Shown: piece after piece, positions 12,801 to 21,500 of the stretch
Layout: each line of letters begins with the position of its first letter
Position numbering within the stretch: position 1 is the stretch's first letter
NCBI GenBank assembly: GCA_009733715.1
Contig: WMKJ01000138.1
Location: forward strand, 1-27,467
Source of the DNA: Herpomyces periplanetae
Taxonomy: Eukaryota > Ascomycota > Laboulbeniomycetes > Herpomycetales > Herpomycetaceae
Length of the DNA stretch: 27,467 nt
Direction: 5' to 3'
The notes under the pieces: generated by a model
Seen by the model: only the letters and a program-made list of their open reading frames with translations
Databases searched by the model: none
What the model was told of the DNA's origin: nothing
Made by a program: the position numbers and the translations under genes

Positions 12801-14458
12801 ATCACCATTCTCACATTTCTCATCCTGCTGCGGTCGCTACAAATCAAGGTCAACTATACCCCATGGCAACACCTCATCACTTTTCACCTTCACCTCACGG
12901 ACCAGCAATCATCAATCCAAGTTCACGATTTAATACATCCGGTTCTTCTCGGCATATACTTTCAGGTTCTAACCCGGAAGATTACGTTAATGAAGCCCAA
13001 CCTCGCACCAAGCATTCAACGTCAAATCGGGTTTCAAAGGCCAGGGGAGGGGCTGCCGCTACCTCGACAACTACTGCTGTTGGATCGTCTACTCATGCTA
13101 ACAATATACCGGGGACAGAAAATAGTTTGGTCAATAGAATTGGCAATGTCAAAATGTTTTCCAATCACAAACATTATCGTGACCATCATTCTAATGCGCT
13201 TAAGCAACTGGAAATGATGTCTCATCCCAAAGCCCCCTGGTTGAAAAATCGCACCACGTCGAGTCGTGCAAGCTCTTTCACCAGTATTTACGATGAACTA
13301 GCAGTTTCTACATCTCCTAGTCCACGTTCTTCAATTTTCCGGGGTCGTTTGAACAATTTTTCGAATTGCATTGCCAATCGCAATGCTGGGACATCTTCTC
13401 ATTCGGCCGCCTCTATTCATCAACTTCACCAGTTACAATTACCATTACTACCCTCGCACCCTAACAATACATTTGTTCCAGGATTTCCTTTTGCTTTCCC
13501 ACCCGGAACTATTACTCCATCATCATCAGCAGCGGCCGCTGCAGCAGCTACCCATCGTTTAACAATGATGTCTCAAGTTAATGTCAATCCTCACCCGCCT
13601 GGCACTACTACACCCAGCAATCCAAACTCGCTGAAGAATGTCAATGCCATTTCCAACTTAATTCATCCGTTGAATTATCCCTCTCTCCACCACCCGACAC
13701 CTAATCCTCTTTATCTTTATCACCCTCTCTCTCATTACGCTCAGTCAATGTCGAATAATCTTCCGACAAACGCTACTCCACCACCAATTCCTCCCCTTCC
13801 TGCGACTGCTTCACATTGCGCCCCTACAGCTACTGCTACGAGTCCCGCTAATCCTTCGACTGATTTACTATCACTTTCTCTTCGGCCAACGTCACCAACT
13901 AACAATTCCACAAATACTAATACCGGCGTTGGTACATTTTTGCAATCCAATACAGCACCGTCTACACCTACTACAACATCATCGTCTAGTCAGTCTTACT
14001 TTCCCGTAGCAAGTCATATTGACATGAATTTTGACACGCCGCCTGCTCTGACTAATATTTCGGACGATTACTTTTCTTCTCAATACTATACGGGACCTGC
14101 TAATCCTTCGAATAGTGCTTCAGCACCACTTCTTCCTCATCCACTGACATCACGACATCCCGCACCACCCCCACCGCCGCCACCACCACCACCACCACCA
14201 CCATTATCTCAGTCACCTCCATTACCCGGCCAATCGCAGTCGCAGCAGCCTCTGCCTCCGCGTAGTCCATCACCTTCGCCGCCCTCGTCGACAGTGTCGA
14301 CGTTCAATGATCAGCAACCGTCAACTGCTAACGAATCCTCGTCGCGACTCTCACAACGCCTGCGTCAACGTGAAGCAAAACTTCAACGTTTAAGTTCGGG
14401 TCACGTTCGATACATTCCATCACGACTTAGCGATGTTCATACAGCGCCTGGCGTATAG
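3860..14458 (+). CDS. giant multi-pass membrane glycosyltransferase, PelF-like GT4
   Basis: A single 3532-residue frame without introns. A membrane anchor lies at about residues 18-48. An alternating strand/helix region at about 60-370 resembles a TIM barrel. Helical domains and a Ser/Pro linker (about 785-835) follow. Six hydrophobic spans lie at about 955-1140 and six more at about 1285-1485. After a soluble region and one more span near 1940, a tyrosine-rich module (about 1980-2280) holds recurring YxY-type motifs. The GT4 domain (about 2375-2930) has a PelF-like GGGVS motif (2387-2391) and the EX7E pair E2798/E2806, within SEGLPLALGEA. The last 580 residues are Ser/Pro/His/Asn-rich, with poly-Ala and 13 prolines. 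Large GT4 membrane proteins of this kind occur in filamentous fungi; the galactosaminogalactan-cluster enzyme Gtb3 is the named relative I consider likeliest. It probably uses a nucleotide sugar to build a surface polysaccharide at a membrane. The substrate is not readable from the sequence. Confidence 0.85.
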   Translation: MAIIHKIIPFPAGVFFPTWWQYVLVTVIATGVLVGSFSILGIAVNRLLARYHARISTDKLDKSVLAQIAALQSSTRPFRAHLRPSPPKPSSFDVYLGSFPSPSAPDSDHLRILSQSQLLILDPLQPGVLDLVESPYYPKATRIVARYDLSQHAPKDASRPATWVSVRSIARDLVHSLFQAVDRSIHRPGFASAFTGILLAGWDGLATAPLIDQLTTLFTHLGFEVYLEISPPQFLSGIGVPDFSTLAGIVIRNATILPDGQPRDFFAMENMKSTVKAFVSQACLRPFIVLMWETVEDNAHLSHAVLRRSFGWISYHGGVPYVNPMSALTDPSQNHPVSEPLGAFRWLKEPPIMDLHQTFRDCYRVSPVPLTIASNFSSLLPLIPSLYSVISALEKEPPQQLLPAPTDSNAETRITTLLNHANHNLNPPPNYSSMVPSSGPAPPPSSSSGSHKSFAWLNMSERSPHHPLSVSHLGFDFTSLGCFPIGFDVTRADFQKLVKSQVRMRNLELLDRIPAHELIRLAHRLREFVTHAESASPPLPHPIARALHDLVDSLNAADNTNDEPVQLYLGLDSGFSLPSGARFWGVYHQDWSTGSFLLFVSKKTCDLLSVIIHTFLSSRHFVRYQCFLVESMYWKFASHSASLHPRLLQDLRLLTPAEIILLLQHLKLSYPSSDCPLVHHIQLLSQDILLTEPSFQQLKELGTIEYLRGTISVERLIESRLAWYRTQTDYCLDLETTIQLFSEVDYAFQYALENSRQDILDLFQTTLQNMFQRCSQASREAQQRSSQQRGPPSPSYSESSPPSPTLSSLPSSASSSPTSYSPSHLTSSQSGPPSPVLDAYANLLAFAIFCAARKHAFTEVYIEVSDRNPLFNEFSDQSAALAELFALGSRCEAYFDIMPNQIGKLLSERHRIHYMKPENQPPLWIDNAPAFSSVYAAAQTDIDPSQDKASLPKLKRFTFLSVFAFPALVDIVLLTTTGHGLYLSAYMRKNEQQNATLALMISLLLSGAIGTWISIGGTYYLSSMAFSAANMFILTRLIGGLAFTLLVGVLGFVILCILESVKNGAVFFFYLFALTAYLSILAAISTYQFPGSDFLNGRLVIISLIPVLFVTPVITTFVPNYDLLIYLIVLFIFIFLLMLGLRRVVAQWVAWYSHVRTVDDQAVKNWYIYNVANGSPDTFKGLTAPAALNLARVALYKAVKAERRRPFWRRSRADGLVRDLARSWDSTLFLLNWYCSLTDVRRPMPYSSTWNIEVRVAYDTLQQNQKGIRLHNAFIHWRNAGDEVGCGILYFIVALLDRWIELFFGGPLVGLSANLNKTLRFSTGFGLAYYLIGAVLLDYKAQHLHHAAQKATPVSISSNELMYTALLRDSRFKRKIYWTTLLRFLGVHFYTLALSAALVWIFAGDESEGLIMFLAYVGAYSGLLFYQYNKIFSGPHALAPLLIAVTLGLPVGILLRYFTSHFLYVNVISLALATWTAGILSIKTAKLSLPKRIEPLDKSVSVEYHAHRASGVDQNWSQAELKAIFNGALADAPRKRFLLTPDTHPGSEIQLLLLSCDPHSLTKSCAAAFPSIQTMCRQIISQWQQENIILELVPMSTALPYGANITAISKFSAGRLHILVAADAYPRAVTAGGYGGTQSGMRHLTASCRAITEIFLHAAAEFFLKMSHDHATILESILVCRVDNEKELRESMKQAVIRNRFTGGRLLNMIGLARNELLRMLCFGLEVDLNWDSLPLDVRRVLLKRCLGETFEVCEDGSGQNSEEWEQLQKVVSDQGDVDFDVVVARYNLGVQIAIRDYNYFKKAYCGLMGSGVNNVNGIGNVGGNDLMNKALTSCGSTNGGGYFLENGNGELIERGGRDDADGGGTGNGELISSDDLIYYAVPESKGKDSLMRRVYLAFKRPIFRVFYALGTAAKFITVAPIADPEYQRELDCTLTGMPYIITGPTVLLLTSLWQYARIVQSITLPFFLFHGRSDVQKLWKSIRGPTTTLKGSRLIITSHEKVSTAFIHKDESGGFHLYHYNGQHKTEPDRSKVVSIGTYGPDMRLLSRKEFSNEKCVNEYIYEYASKKKFYRSKVSKAGNTRIPLSRICVRGNDDSSVVQYNHKGFMESGSYMLSSHNMVRFKYHYRKNAKFNDELLRAEFILPHMSVNVSWAAPPIRHAYKTERWIPHSRVREATFVQGADVYESIWIYNHQYHPTVITKLNGLPIETPDMIRHDWLGLLRKPTKCAFSNDNPLLGFKSIDCNIFRRMFKMNTFRQAVSTSTERSELWKAWKNRTNFDGVVIRWLDEQLLREEPVLRPYWRKRDRGALTKAEDYLALNADTVTACAELTTDISAWTPLAIRIGDLFSFGQGGDAILYTRTRTLQDDSEDTLHVIASDTGTWPNEGGGVSACRRDLINNLRTIRWHMIVESANDFGFPKHQTEENVESLKVIPLWGLDFMAPIHGMFFNKLDSEVDRRSVNTNINDIKRNFIPTLTALVKGARVINPTLADIEQSTRALLNLNTYFQDSRHWKAVWESEIVKNIWRQLWLSDDLSNAKSPSEWFNTEHPTLSHFDSALELWFRYLFIFSIPVPDRMPSIYQASHHSVSASYGIVCKIKRNCILQIWDHAISWRETNLYLSSALCTLPPFIRNSLLGLMRLTSMLVLHHADVVLPCTDTFNPGWEVEIGTSQGQIEHRNKFRRKIDPVVNGITDMQKFSPVTEIKTKTPTVTMLSHLWMAKDIKTALLAADIIINEWGFKDYTLDIYGALNKAPIYSSECQELIATKSLSPKVSLKGTEDPSTVLSTTWLFLNSSISEGLPLALGEAALTGAPVVATDVGASLRVLTHPDTGERYSEVVAPNDPYALARAQINILAMLDQWSKFTDDDNLTLDKPPPTLPVKPTKDDVEWITRRIYEKSEYRRALGMKARTIVQKSFSGSRYLREHEQMLWIGKAQWEALDQVRANMNDPQYQMSAAATSQQLPLAHQSISSYITSPHHIHHHSHISHPAAVATNQGQLYPMATPHHFSPSPHGPAIINPSSRFNTSGSSRHILSGSNPEDYVNEAQPRTKHSTSNRVSKARGGAAATSTTTAVGSSTHANNIPGTENSLVNRIGNVKMFSNHKHYRDHHSNALKQLEMMSHPKAPWLKNRTTSSRASSFTSIYDELAVSTSPSPRSSIFRGRLNNFSNCIANRNAGTSSHSAASIHQLHQLQLPLLPSHPNNTFVPGFPFAFPPGTITPSSSAAAAAAATHRLTMMSQVNVNPHPPGTTTPSNPNSLKNVNAISNLIHPLNYPSLHHPTPNPLYLYHPLSHYAQSMSNNLPTNATPPPIPPLPATASHCAPTATATSPANPSTDLLSLSLRPTSPTNNSTNTNTGVGTFLQSNTAPSTPTTTSSSSQSYFPVASHIDMNFDTPPALTNISDDYFSSQYYTGPANPSNSASAPLLPHPLTSRHPAPPPPPPPPPPPPPLSQSPPLPGQSQSQQPLPPRSPSPSPPSSTVSTFNDQQPSTANESSSRLSQRLRQREAKLQRLSSGHVRYIPSRLSDVHTAPGV
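14165..14203 (+). repeat. (CCN)13 proline tract in the giant gene
   Basis: Thirteen consecutive proline codons, mostly CCA, form a trinucleotide microsatellite in the disordered tail. It is likely to vary in length between strains and could bind profilin, SH3 or WW-type partners; the binding role is inference only. Confidence 0.9.
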
Positions 14459-15217
14459 TATAATGTGAAGCGTGCGCACATGTGCAAGCATGCTAATCAT
14501 TACCACCTTCATTGTGCTGCTGTTTCGCTCACTTCGCACCTTTTCCTTTCATATACTAAGCGTACGCTTTTATTTTACTTTTCAACTTCATCTTCTAAAA
14601 CGTCTTTAGTGAACGCATACGCCCGCGCCCGCGCACAGTTTCTCTCTTGCAAGCCTCCGCTCTCCATATCTTGTTTCCCTTTTGTCGCTAATTTTGCACC
14701 CTTTTTGCCCGTCGTACCGCGTTGATCAAACATCTGCTTGCGCGTTCGCCCATGCGCGCGCGCTCCCATTGGCGAATTTATTCGAGCTAGTCTCAATTTG
14801 GCGCTATTATATATACATACATACACACAAACATACTTTGATATGTACGCACCGCGTTATCCCTACTTGCGCAAGTTTGTATAAACAAGTGGTTTTTTTT
14901 ATTTTTCTGCCCTCTTCCATTCGTCTAGCCCAATTGATCCTACTTTAAAATTTAAATTAACCCATGACCCCATCCGTTCTGTCACTTTTATACGCTTTTT
15001 TTGGACTTTTAATCTGCCATATCCATCTATCAAACAAGCAAGCAAGAAATCTATCTACGTGTACATAGTCAAATATTTTTCAAATATACGCTTAATTTAC
15101 TCGTTTTGAGGTTAGATCAGGCGTTCCTCCGGTCAGTTAGATAATATATAATATAGATATATATGTATGTATATACGTACGTATACATGCTCTCATACAC
15201 CGGTTCTCCAGTACTTA
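14459..15217. other. convergent intergenic region
   Basis: Lies between the 3' ends of the giant gene (+) and the RING gene (-), so both 3' UTRs and poly(A) sites should fall here. It contains GC alternation near 14755, a TA/CA alternating stretch at 14808-14829, A/T-rich sequence near 14945 and a longer alternating tract at 15157-15190. The short frames present show no domain or composition that argues for a gene. Confidence 0.7.
15157..15190. repeat. 34-bp alternating purine-pyrimidine tract
   Basis: Unbroken purine-pyrimidine alternation made of TA, TG, CG and CA steps, including the palindrome TACGTACGTA. It sits 28 bases beyond the RING gene stop, in the convergent 3' region. Confidence 0.85.
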
Positions 15218-16549
15218 TTATCCCGTTGATTCCCTTGTTAGACGTCTAGCCTTACTCCATCCCCCCTGAAATCCACTTGTGCCCCATCGTGTAAAAGGCC
15301 ACGTTAAGCGTGACCATTTTCCCAATGAAGTTGTAGTGGTTAAAGCGTCTCCCGTATTTGTAATGGAGGATCGCGTAGCTGAATTTTGTTCATGACTTGC
15401 ATTATTACGTTCATCTGTATCAGTGGTTTGACCGGCGTAGCGTCCCCCGGATCTCGGTGAACGCGTACCAGAGCTGGTAACACTGTGAGTATTAGCATTA
15501 CCATTGTTAGTAGTAGTTCCAACCGTAGTAAATGGGGTAACATTATCAATGGGTCGTGTCATTGAAGCCGATAATCGCATTGCTCGATCACGCTGTACCA
15601 TGCTATTTGTTATCCGTGGACAGTATCCGCGCGGCAATACACTACGTTTACACAGTGGACAAACTGCGTTACACGTGCGTAAAAAGGTGTCAACGCAAGC
15701 TTGGTGAAACGTATGTGCGCACGGCAACCTTCGTAATCGACTTCGTCGTGATATATACTCTTCTAAACAAATCGTACACATTTGCTGCTCTTGTATGGTG
15801 TCCACACTATTGTCGCCCGTGTTTTGTTCATCGTACGTGTAAACAGGTAATTTCGATAGAATATCTTGCGGCACGGTTAACGCTTTCACGCCTAATCGTG
15901 TCAAGTCCACTTGTCCAGCGCGGATTCGACGTCTTAACGCAGCTCTTCGTCGTCTTTGCAAATATTGCATAGCGCATAACGTTGAGCTTAATATACCAAC
16001 TAGTATCGCTAATACTACGAGGGAAAATACCCATACGTTAGGCATACTACTGCGTTCTGTAGGCAACATTTCGTATACCCCGCCCGCTAAACGGTATACC
16101 GTTAGGTTGCCGTGCACCCCGGCTTTCGTGATAAAAGTTTCGTTTTTTTCATCCTTATTATTACCCACATCCACCCTTCTCAGTCGGCCTCCGATGGTCT
16201 GCTCCGGCATGGTAAAGACCGGAATTTCCGGGCTACGCTTCCACATCCGTTCGCTTGCCGTGAACCAGCTTCGTCTACGAAGTTCACTCATACGTTGGAT
16301 TGTCGTCCAAGTGTAAATTGATTCGTTTTCCGGAGAATTCATTATCCTCTGATTCACTTTTCCATATACCGTTAACCGTTGATCGTAATCTTGATTACGA
16401 TTAGATGTCGTCCACCGCACTACTACTATGTACGTTATCGCATTCCGTTTAAATCGGATGTACCTTGCTACCCAGTTTGTCGTGTTAAATCGTTCAACGT
16501 AATCGTTAACGATGCCTTGCAAATCTTGCACACTTCGAAGAGCTTCCAT
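15218..16549 (-). CDS. single-pass membrane RING-H2 protein, probable E3 ubiquitin ligase
   Basis: 443 residues. One hydrophobic span lies at 172-194 and is followed at once by a strongly basic stretch (about 199-210). A RING-H2 finger follows, with C258, C261, C277, H279, H282, C285, C297 and C300 all in the standard spacing. The tail is Ser/Thr/Asn-rich. Four N-glycosylation sequons (N22, N75, N136, N148) precede the span and none of note follow it. With the basic flank, this points to a lumenal N-terminus and a cytosolic RING, as in PA-TM-RING-type ligases. No PA domain or signal peptide is evident, so the N-terminus may insert as a reverse signal anchor or be incomplete. It has one span, so it is not Hrd1. 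The frame stays open 5' of this ATG, and a possible extra first exon is discussed in the findings. Target and compartment are unknown. Confidence 0.85.
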   Translation of the reverse strand: MEALRSVQDLQGIVNDYVERFNTTNWVARYIRFKRNAITYIVVVRWTTSNRNQDYDQRLTVYGKVNQRIMNSPENESIYTWTTIQRMSELRRRSWFTASERMWKRSPEIPVFTMPEQTIGGRLRRVDVGNNKDEKNETFITKAGVHGNLTVYRLAGGVYEMLPTERSSMPNVWVFSLVVLAILVGILSSTLCAMQYLQRRRRAALRRRIRAGQVDLTRLGVKALTVPQDILSKLPVYTYDEQNTGDNSVDTIQEQQMCTICLEEYISRRSRLRRLPCAHTFHQACVDTFLRTCNAVCPLCKRSVLPRGYCPRITNSMVQRDRAMRLSASMTRPIDNVTPFTTVGTTTNNGNANTHSVTSSGTRSPRSGGRYAGQTTDTDERNNASHEQNSATRSSITNTGDALTTTTSLGKWSRLTWPFTRWGTSGFQGGWSKARRLTRESTG

Positions 16550-18589
16550 TCGAAGTGAATAAAAGGATAGCTTGCTATCTCGTCTCGCGTTTAGACGATT
16601 AACATATGCTTCACGAAAGCATGTAAACAGAGTAATACTTTGCCGGGCCTAGCTCAGCGTGCGTTGGCGTAAGCGCGTGTGAATTCATGAAAAAGGGTGT
16701 AAAAAATAAAAGAAAATGGTTAAAGGTTAGAACAGGGGGAAAGAAAAGAGAGGTTAAAGAAAAGGGCTAATTAGTTGTTTGGTTGATGAGTATGCAAAAG
16801 AAATCCGAAAACTATGCAAGGCAGTAACTTTGTACGGTAAACGTTTCGATTAACTTGATACGATCAAGGTTACGATACTGATAATAGTAAAGGTGAAGTT
16901 AATGAAGAGGGTAGATAGAAAAATTGTATGTGAGTATAAGTGTATAGGTATGAGTATGTATGAGCCAGTAAGAGTGTGTGCGTATATGTGGTTTGTCCCG
17001 ATATTGGTTGTTGTGCGAATTACGTCCACTTAACACGCTGGTCAGTCAGCCCGTCCAGCCGTTTCACCTGGTATAAGCGTTCGCGAGTGTGCAAACGCTC
17101 TATCGCATTCATTTGTGAGTATACAAACGAACACGATCAGTACATAGTCGAACGTGAATGATTATGTGTAGCTTTTGATGTGAGAAATTAGTTTGTACAC
17201 ACCTACTAGCCAAAAGAAAATCAAAATTATATATAAATAATGTGAACAGACAAACAAACTAAGTCAAATAAAATAAGTTAAAAGTAAATTTGATCCTTCA
17301 AACTCCCTTCAAATGCTCCCATTTTCGCGATACTTCAAACCCGGCGAAACGTTGCTCCTTATCCGTTATGGCAGTTCGGACGCACACTAAGTCGTTCCTT
17401 CCGACTCCGTAAACTAGTCAGTCCTCCCCTGACTACTCTTTTCGTTCACTTCGTTAATGCATGCCGCACCTACCCCGCGCCTTCCCCTCCCAGTTCCTTT
17501 TTCTGGGTCACATGCTATTCCTGTCGCTCTTGCCGCTGTTCGATCCCGGCTAATCCCATGACTTCCCGTTTTCTCATCGTCACGTGTTTCCTAAACCTTA
17601 CTCCTATTTTCTCGTTAAAGCGGCCAAGCGAACTTCGGTCTGAAGGAAAAATACCTTTTTTACTATTATCATCAACTAATCTTAATTTGATTTTTTCCTC
17701 TCCTCCAGAAAAATTCATTTCATTAATTTTACGTACTATTTTTGCTGTTTTTTTTCCTGTTCAACCTTATAATTTTATTCTTTACACCATTTTTCCCTTC
17801 TTTTCCCCCACTCGCCCAAACCTCCATTTTCCATTTATCCCTTTGTCCCCCAACCGACTACGCCTCATTCACTGTGGCTAGTAATGTGGCGCTGGGCTTG
17901 ACGTCTGTGGCGGTGAGAGCAGCGAGATCGATGTTTCTTAGCATTTTCCGCTCAATCTCGTAGCGCGTCACCTTCATCTATTTTACCTTTTTCTCTTCTT
18001 TAACTCGCTTCTCCAACAATTTCATCCCACTTTTTACTTGCTCTCATTTCTTTCGCGCACTTTTTTGTCTCTTCTTTTCCCCGCTTTCCCGTTTTCACGT
18101 ACTTATCTCACGCAATTTTTCCCCTCCTCCCTCTCCCCGTCCTCTGGTATTCATCACGTTCATTTCTCTTCTCCCCCACGTGCACTCTTGCTTTGATACA
18201 CCTTACTTTCACCCATTATCAACTCATCTACACGCGCTTTCTATCCATAATACATTCAGTGTATATCCCTTTAACTACTCTTTTTCCGAATGTCGTTCTA
18301 TTGCCACGTATTCTCTAGGTTTGACACGTTCTTTTAATTCATCACTTGCGCTCGGCTTCTTTTTCCCCTCTTTTTCCACTCTAATACGGCCCTCCTTCCC
18401 GTTAAACGTATGTGCGTCTGTTTGTGTTCTAGTGTATAACCTCGTTCAACATAGCCAGACTGACTCGTCGGCCTTAACTCTAAGCGTGAAAGTCGTTATC
18501 CACTTTAACTACGTTCGTACATGCTTATCTGCATCCGCTTTCTTAATTTTTCCCAGTAGCCCGCTATTTCTACTTTCTAAAGGAGAATC
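16550..18589. promoter_or_regulatory. divergent promoter region between RING gene and RPB1
   Basis: About 2 kb between the divergent starts. On the RING side, the minus strand has a dense pyrimidine tract at about 16690-16775, just upstream of the probable transcript start. On the RPB1 side, the + strand is pyrimidine-rich from about 17300 to 18588. A TATATAAA word lies at 17230-17237, about 1.35 kb before the RPB1 ATG, so its role is uncertain. No gene was recognised. RPB1 starts in a context with A at -3. Confidence 0.6.
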
Positions 18590-21500
18590 ATGACTACTTT
18601 AAATTTTTCGTATTCCAGCGCTCCGTTGCGCACGATCAAGGAAATTCAGTTTGGGATCTTATCACCAGATGAAATTAAAAATATGAGTGTAGTACACATA
18701 TTATACCCTGAAACCATGGATGAACAAAGACAGCGTCCCCGTGAAGGTGGTCTTAACGATCCTAAACTTGGTTCTATCGATCGGGCCTACGCTTGCGGTA
18801 CGTGCGGGGAGAACATGCAGGAATGCCCAGGTCATTTTGGACACATTGAGCTAGTATCACCTGTATTCCACGTGGGATTTTTGAATAAAATAAAAAAACT
18901 ATTGGAAATAGTGTGTCATAACTGTGGAAAAATTTTGGTGGATGAGAGTAACAAGTCATTTAAAGATGCTATACGTATACGTGATCCAAAACGTCGTTTT
19001 GATGCCGTATGGAAAGTTTGCCGAACTAAACGAATTTGTGAAATTGATCCGCCTCCTGATGATCCTGATGCACCACTTAAAGCCAAAGGATCCGAAAGAC
19101 CCGGGCACGGAGGCTGTGGAAACGTTCAACCAGATATACGACGGGAAGGCCTTAAATTACTCGGTATTTGGAAACCACCTAAAACGGCCGATGATGACGA
19201 TATTCCACATCGTAAGGATTACATTACGCCCCAAATGGCATTGAACGTCTTTCGGAATATATCACCGATCACAGCAACGACCGTCGGGCTATCGCATAAG
19301 TATGCACGACCTGAGTGGATGATAATTACCGTGTTACCTGTCCCTCCGCCCCCCGTACGGCCAAGCATTTCCGTGGATGGAACGGCACATGGAATGCGCG
19401 GAGAGGACGATCTCACATATAAATTGGGTGATATTATTCGAGCAAACTCTAATGTACGTCAGTGTGAGCAAGATGGCTCAGCAGAGCATACGGTGCGAGA
19501 GTTCAAAGATTTATTACAGTACCACGTTGCTACCTATATGGATAATAATATTGCGGGAGTTCCTCAAGCTCTACAAAAATCTGGAAGGCCACTCAAGACA
19601 TTGCGCTCAAGATTAAAAGGTAAAGAAGGACGCATGAGAGGAAATTTAATGGGTAAACGGGTGGATTTCTCAGCTAGAACGGTCATAACGGGAGATCCTA
19701 ATTTATCTCTTGACGAAGTTGGAGTACCACGTAGTATAGCAAGGGTATTAACATTTCCCGAAACGGTTACACCTTTTAATATACACAAGCTACAGAAACT
19801 TATTCGAAATGGACCAACTGAGCATCCAGGTGCAAAGTATGTCATACGGGACACGGGTGAAAGAATTGATTTAAGGCATCATAGACAAGCTACTGAGATA
19901 CCTTTACAATATGGGTGGAAAGTTGAAAGGCATTTGTTAGACGGTGACTATATAATATTTAATCGACAGCCATCTTTGCATAAGGAGTCTATGATGGGAC
20001 ATCGAGTACGAGTAATGCCATATTCAACATTTCGTTTGAATTTAAGCGTAACGACACCGTATAACGCGGATTTTGACGGAGATGAGATGAATCTTCACGT
20101 ACCACAAAGTGAAGAAACCCGTGCCGAAATTATGAATCTCTGCATGGTACCATTGAACATTGTATCACCCCAGAGAAACGGGCCACTTATGGGAATTGTA
20201 CAGGATACACTCTGTGGAATATACAAAATTTGTAGACGTGACGTTTTTCACACCCGAGAGGAAGTTATGAACATTTTGATGTGGGTTCCAGGTTGGGATG
20301 GAACTATACCTCAACCTGCCATAATCAAACCTCAAGCAAGATGGACTGGAAAACAACTTATTAGCTTAGCGTTACCTGAAGGCCTTAACCTTATTAGGCC
20401 GAGTAAGGAGGGTATGCATCCCGCAACTGACGATGGACTACTAGTTCATCAGGGTGAATTAATGTTTGGAATGTTCAGCAAAAAGAACGTTGGAGCAAGT
20501 CAAGGTAGTGTTGTTCACGTTATTTTTAACGAAAATGGTCCGGATAGCGCTGTTGCGTTTTTTAACGGAGCTCAGAGAGTTGTTAATAACTGGCTACTTC
20601 ATAATGGATTCAGCATTGGAATTGGGGATACCATTCCCGATGCTAAAACCACTCAAGCAATTCAAGATGCAGTTAACGCTCAGAAAGTTATCGTTGATGA
20701 AATTACCCGAGAGGCTACTGAGAATAAGCTTGAACCGCTACCCGGAATGAATGTCCGTGAAACATTCGAGAGTAAGGTATCTAAAGCTTTGAATAGCGCT
20801 CGTGATACAGCAGGTACACAAACTGAAAAGAGTCTAAAAGACTTGAATAATGCTATTACCATGGCTAGATCAGGTTCCAAGGGATCGGCAATTAACATTT
20901 CTCAAATGACAGCTGTTGTAGGCCAGCAGTCTGTGGAAGGAAAACGCATTCCATTTGGCTTCAAGTTCAGGACACTTCCTCACTTTACCAAAGACGACTA
21001 TTCACCTGAATCTCGTGGTTTTGTAGAGAATTCTTATTTGCGTGGACTAACACCCACCGAATTCTTTTTTCACGCCATGGCAGGTCGAGAAGGTTTGATT
21101 GATACAGCGGTCAAAACAGCTGAAACTGGCTACATTCAAAGACGTTTGGTTAAGGCTCTAGAAGATGTTACCGCAACTTACGATGGTACAGTAAGAAATT
21201 CTCTTGGTGATATCATTCAGTTTGCTTATGGTGAGGATGGTCTTGATGGCGCTCATATTGAAAGGCAAACTCTAGATTTTATTTGCTGTAGCGATAGAAC
21301 TTTTGAGAAGCGCTTTCGAGTTGACGTTACAAATCCCGATCTGTTGCCTAGCGTTCATATTCTTGAGACTGCTAATGAAATTCGTGGTGATCTCGAAACC
21401 CAGCATTATTTGGATGAAGAATGGGACCAACTTATCGAGGATCGACGGTTGTTGCGTGAAGGTAAAAGCAATATGGAAGAACAGCTTTACCTTCCATTGA

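Noticed and set aside
14465-14948. Overlapping short frames on both strands after the giant gene
   Set aside because: Low-complexity translation of GC-alternating and CA/TA-rich sequence in a 3' region.
15218-16549. RING protein as Hrd1, partner of the nearby Hrd3
   Set aside because: It has a single membrane span before the RING; Hrd1 has many spans.
16644-16700. tRNA-like A-box (CCTAGCTCAGCG) upstream of the RING gene
   Set aside because: No B-box, no cloverleaf stems and no plausible acceptor pairing downstream.
18180-18593. 137-codon + frame overlapping the RPB1 start
   Set aside because: Ser/Phe/Leu-rich product of the pyrimidine-rich leader, with no recognisable domain; RPB1 has its own clear start.
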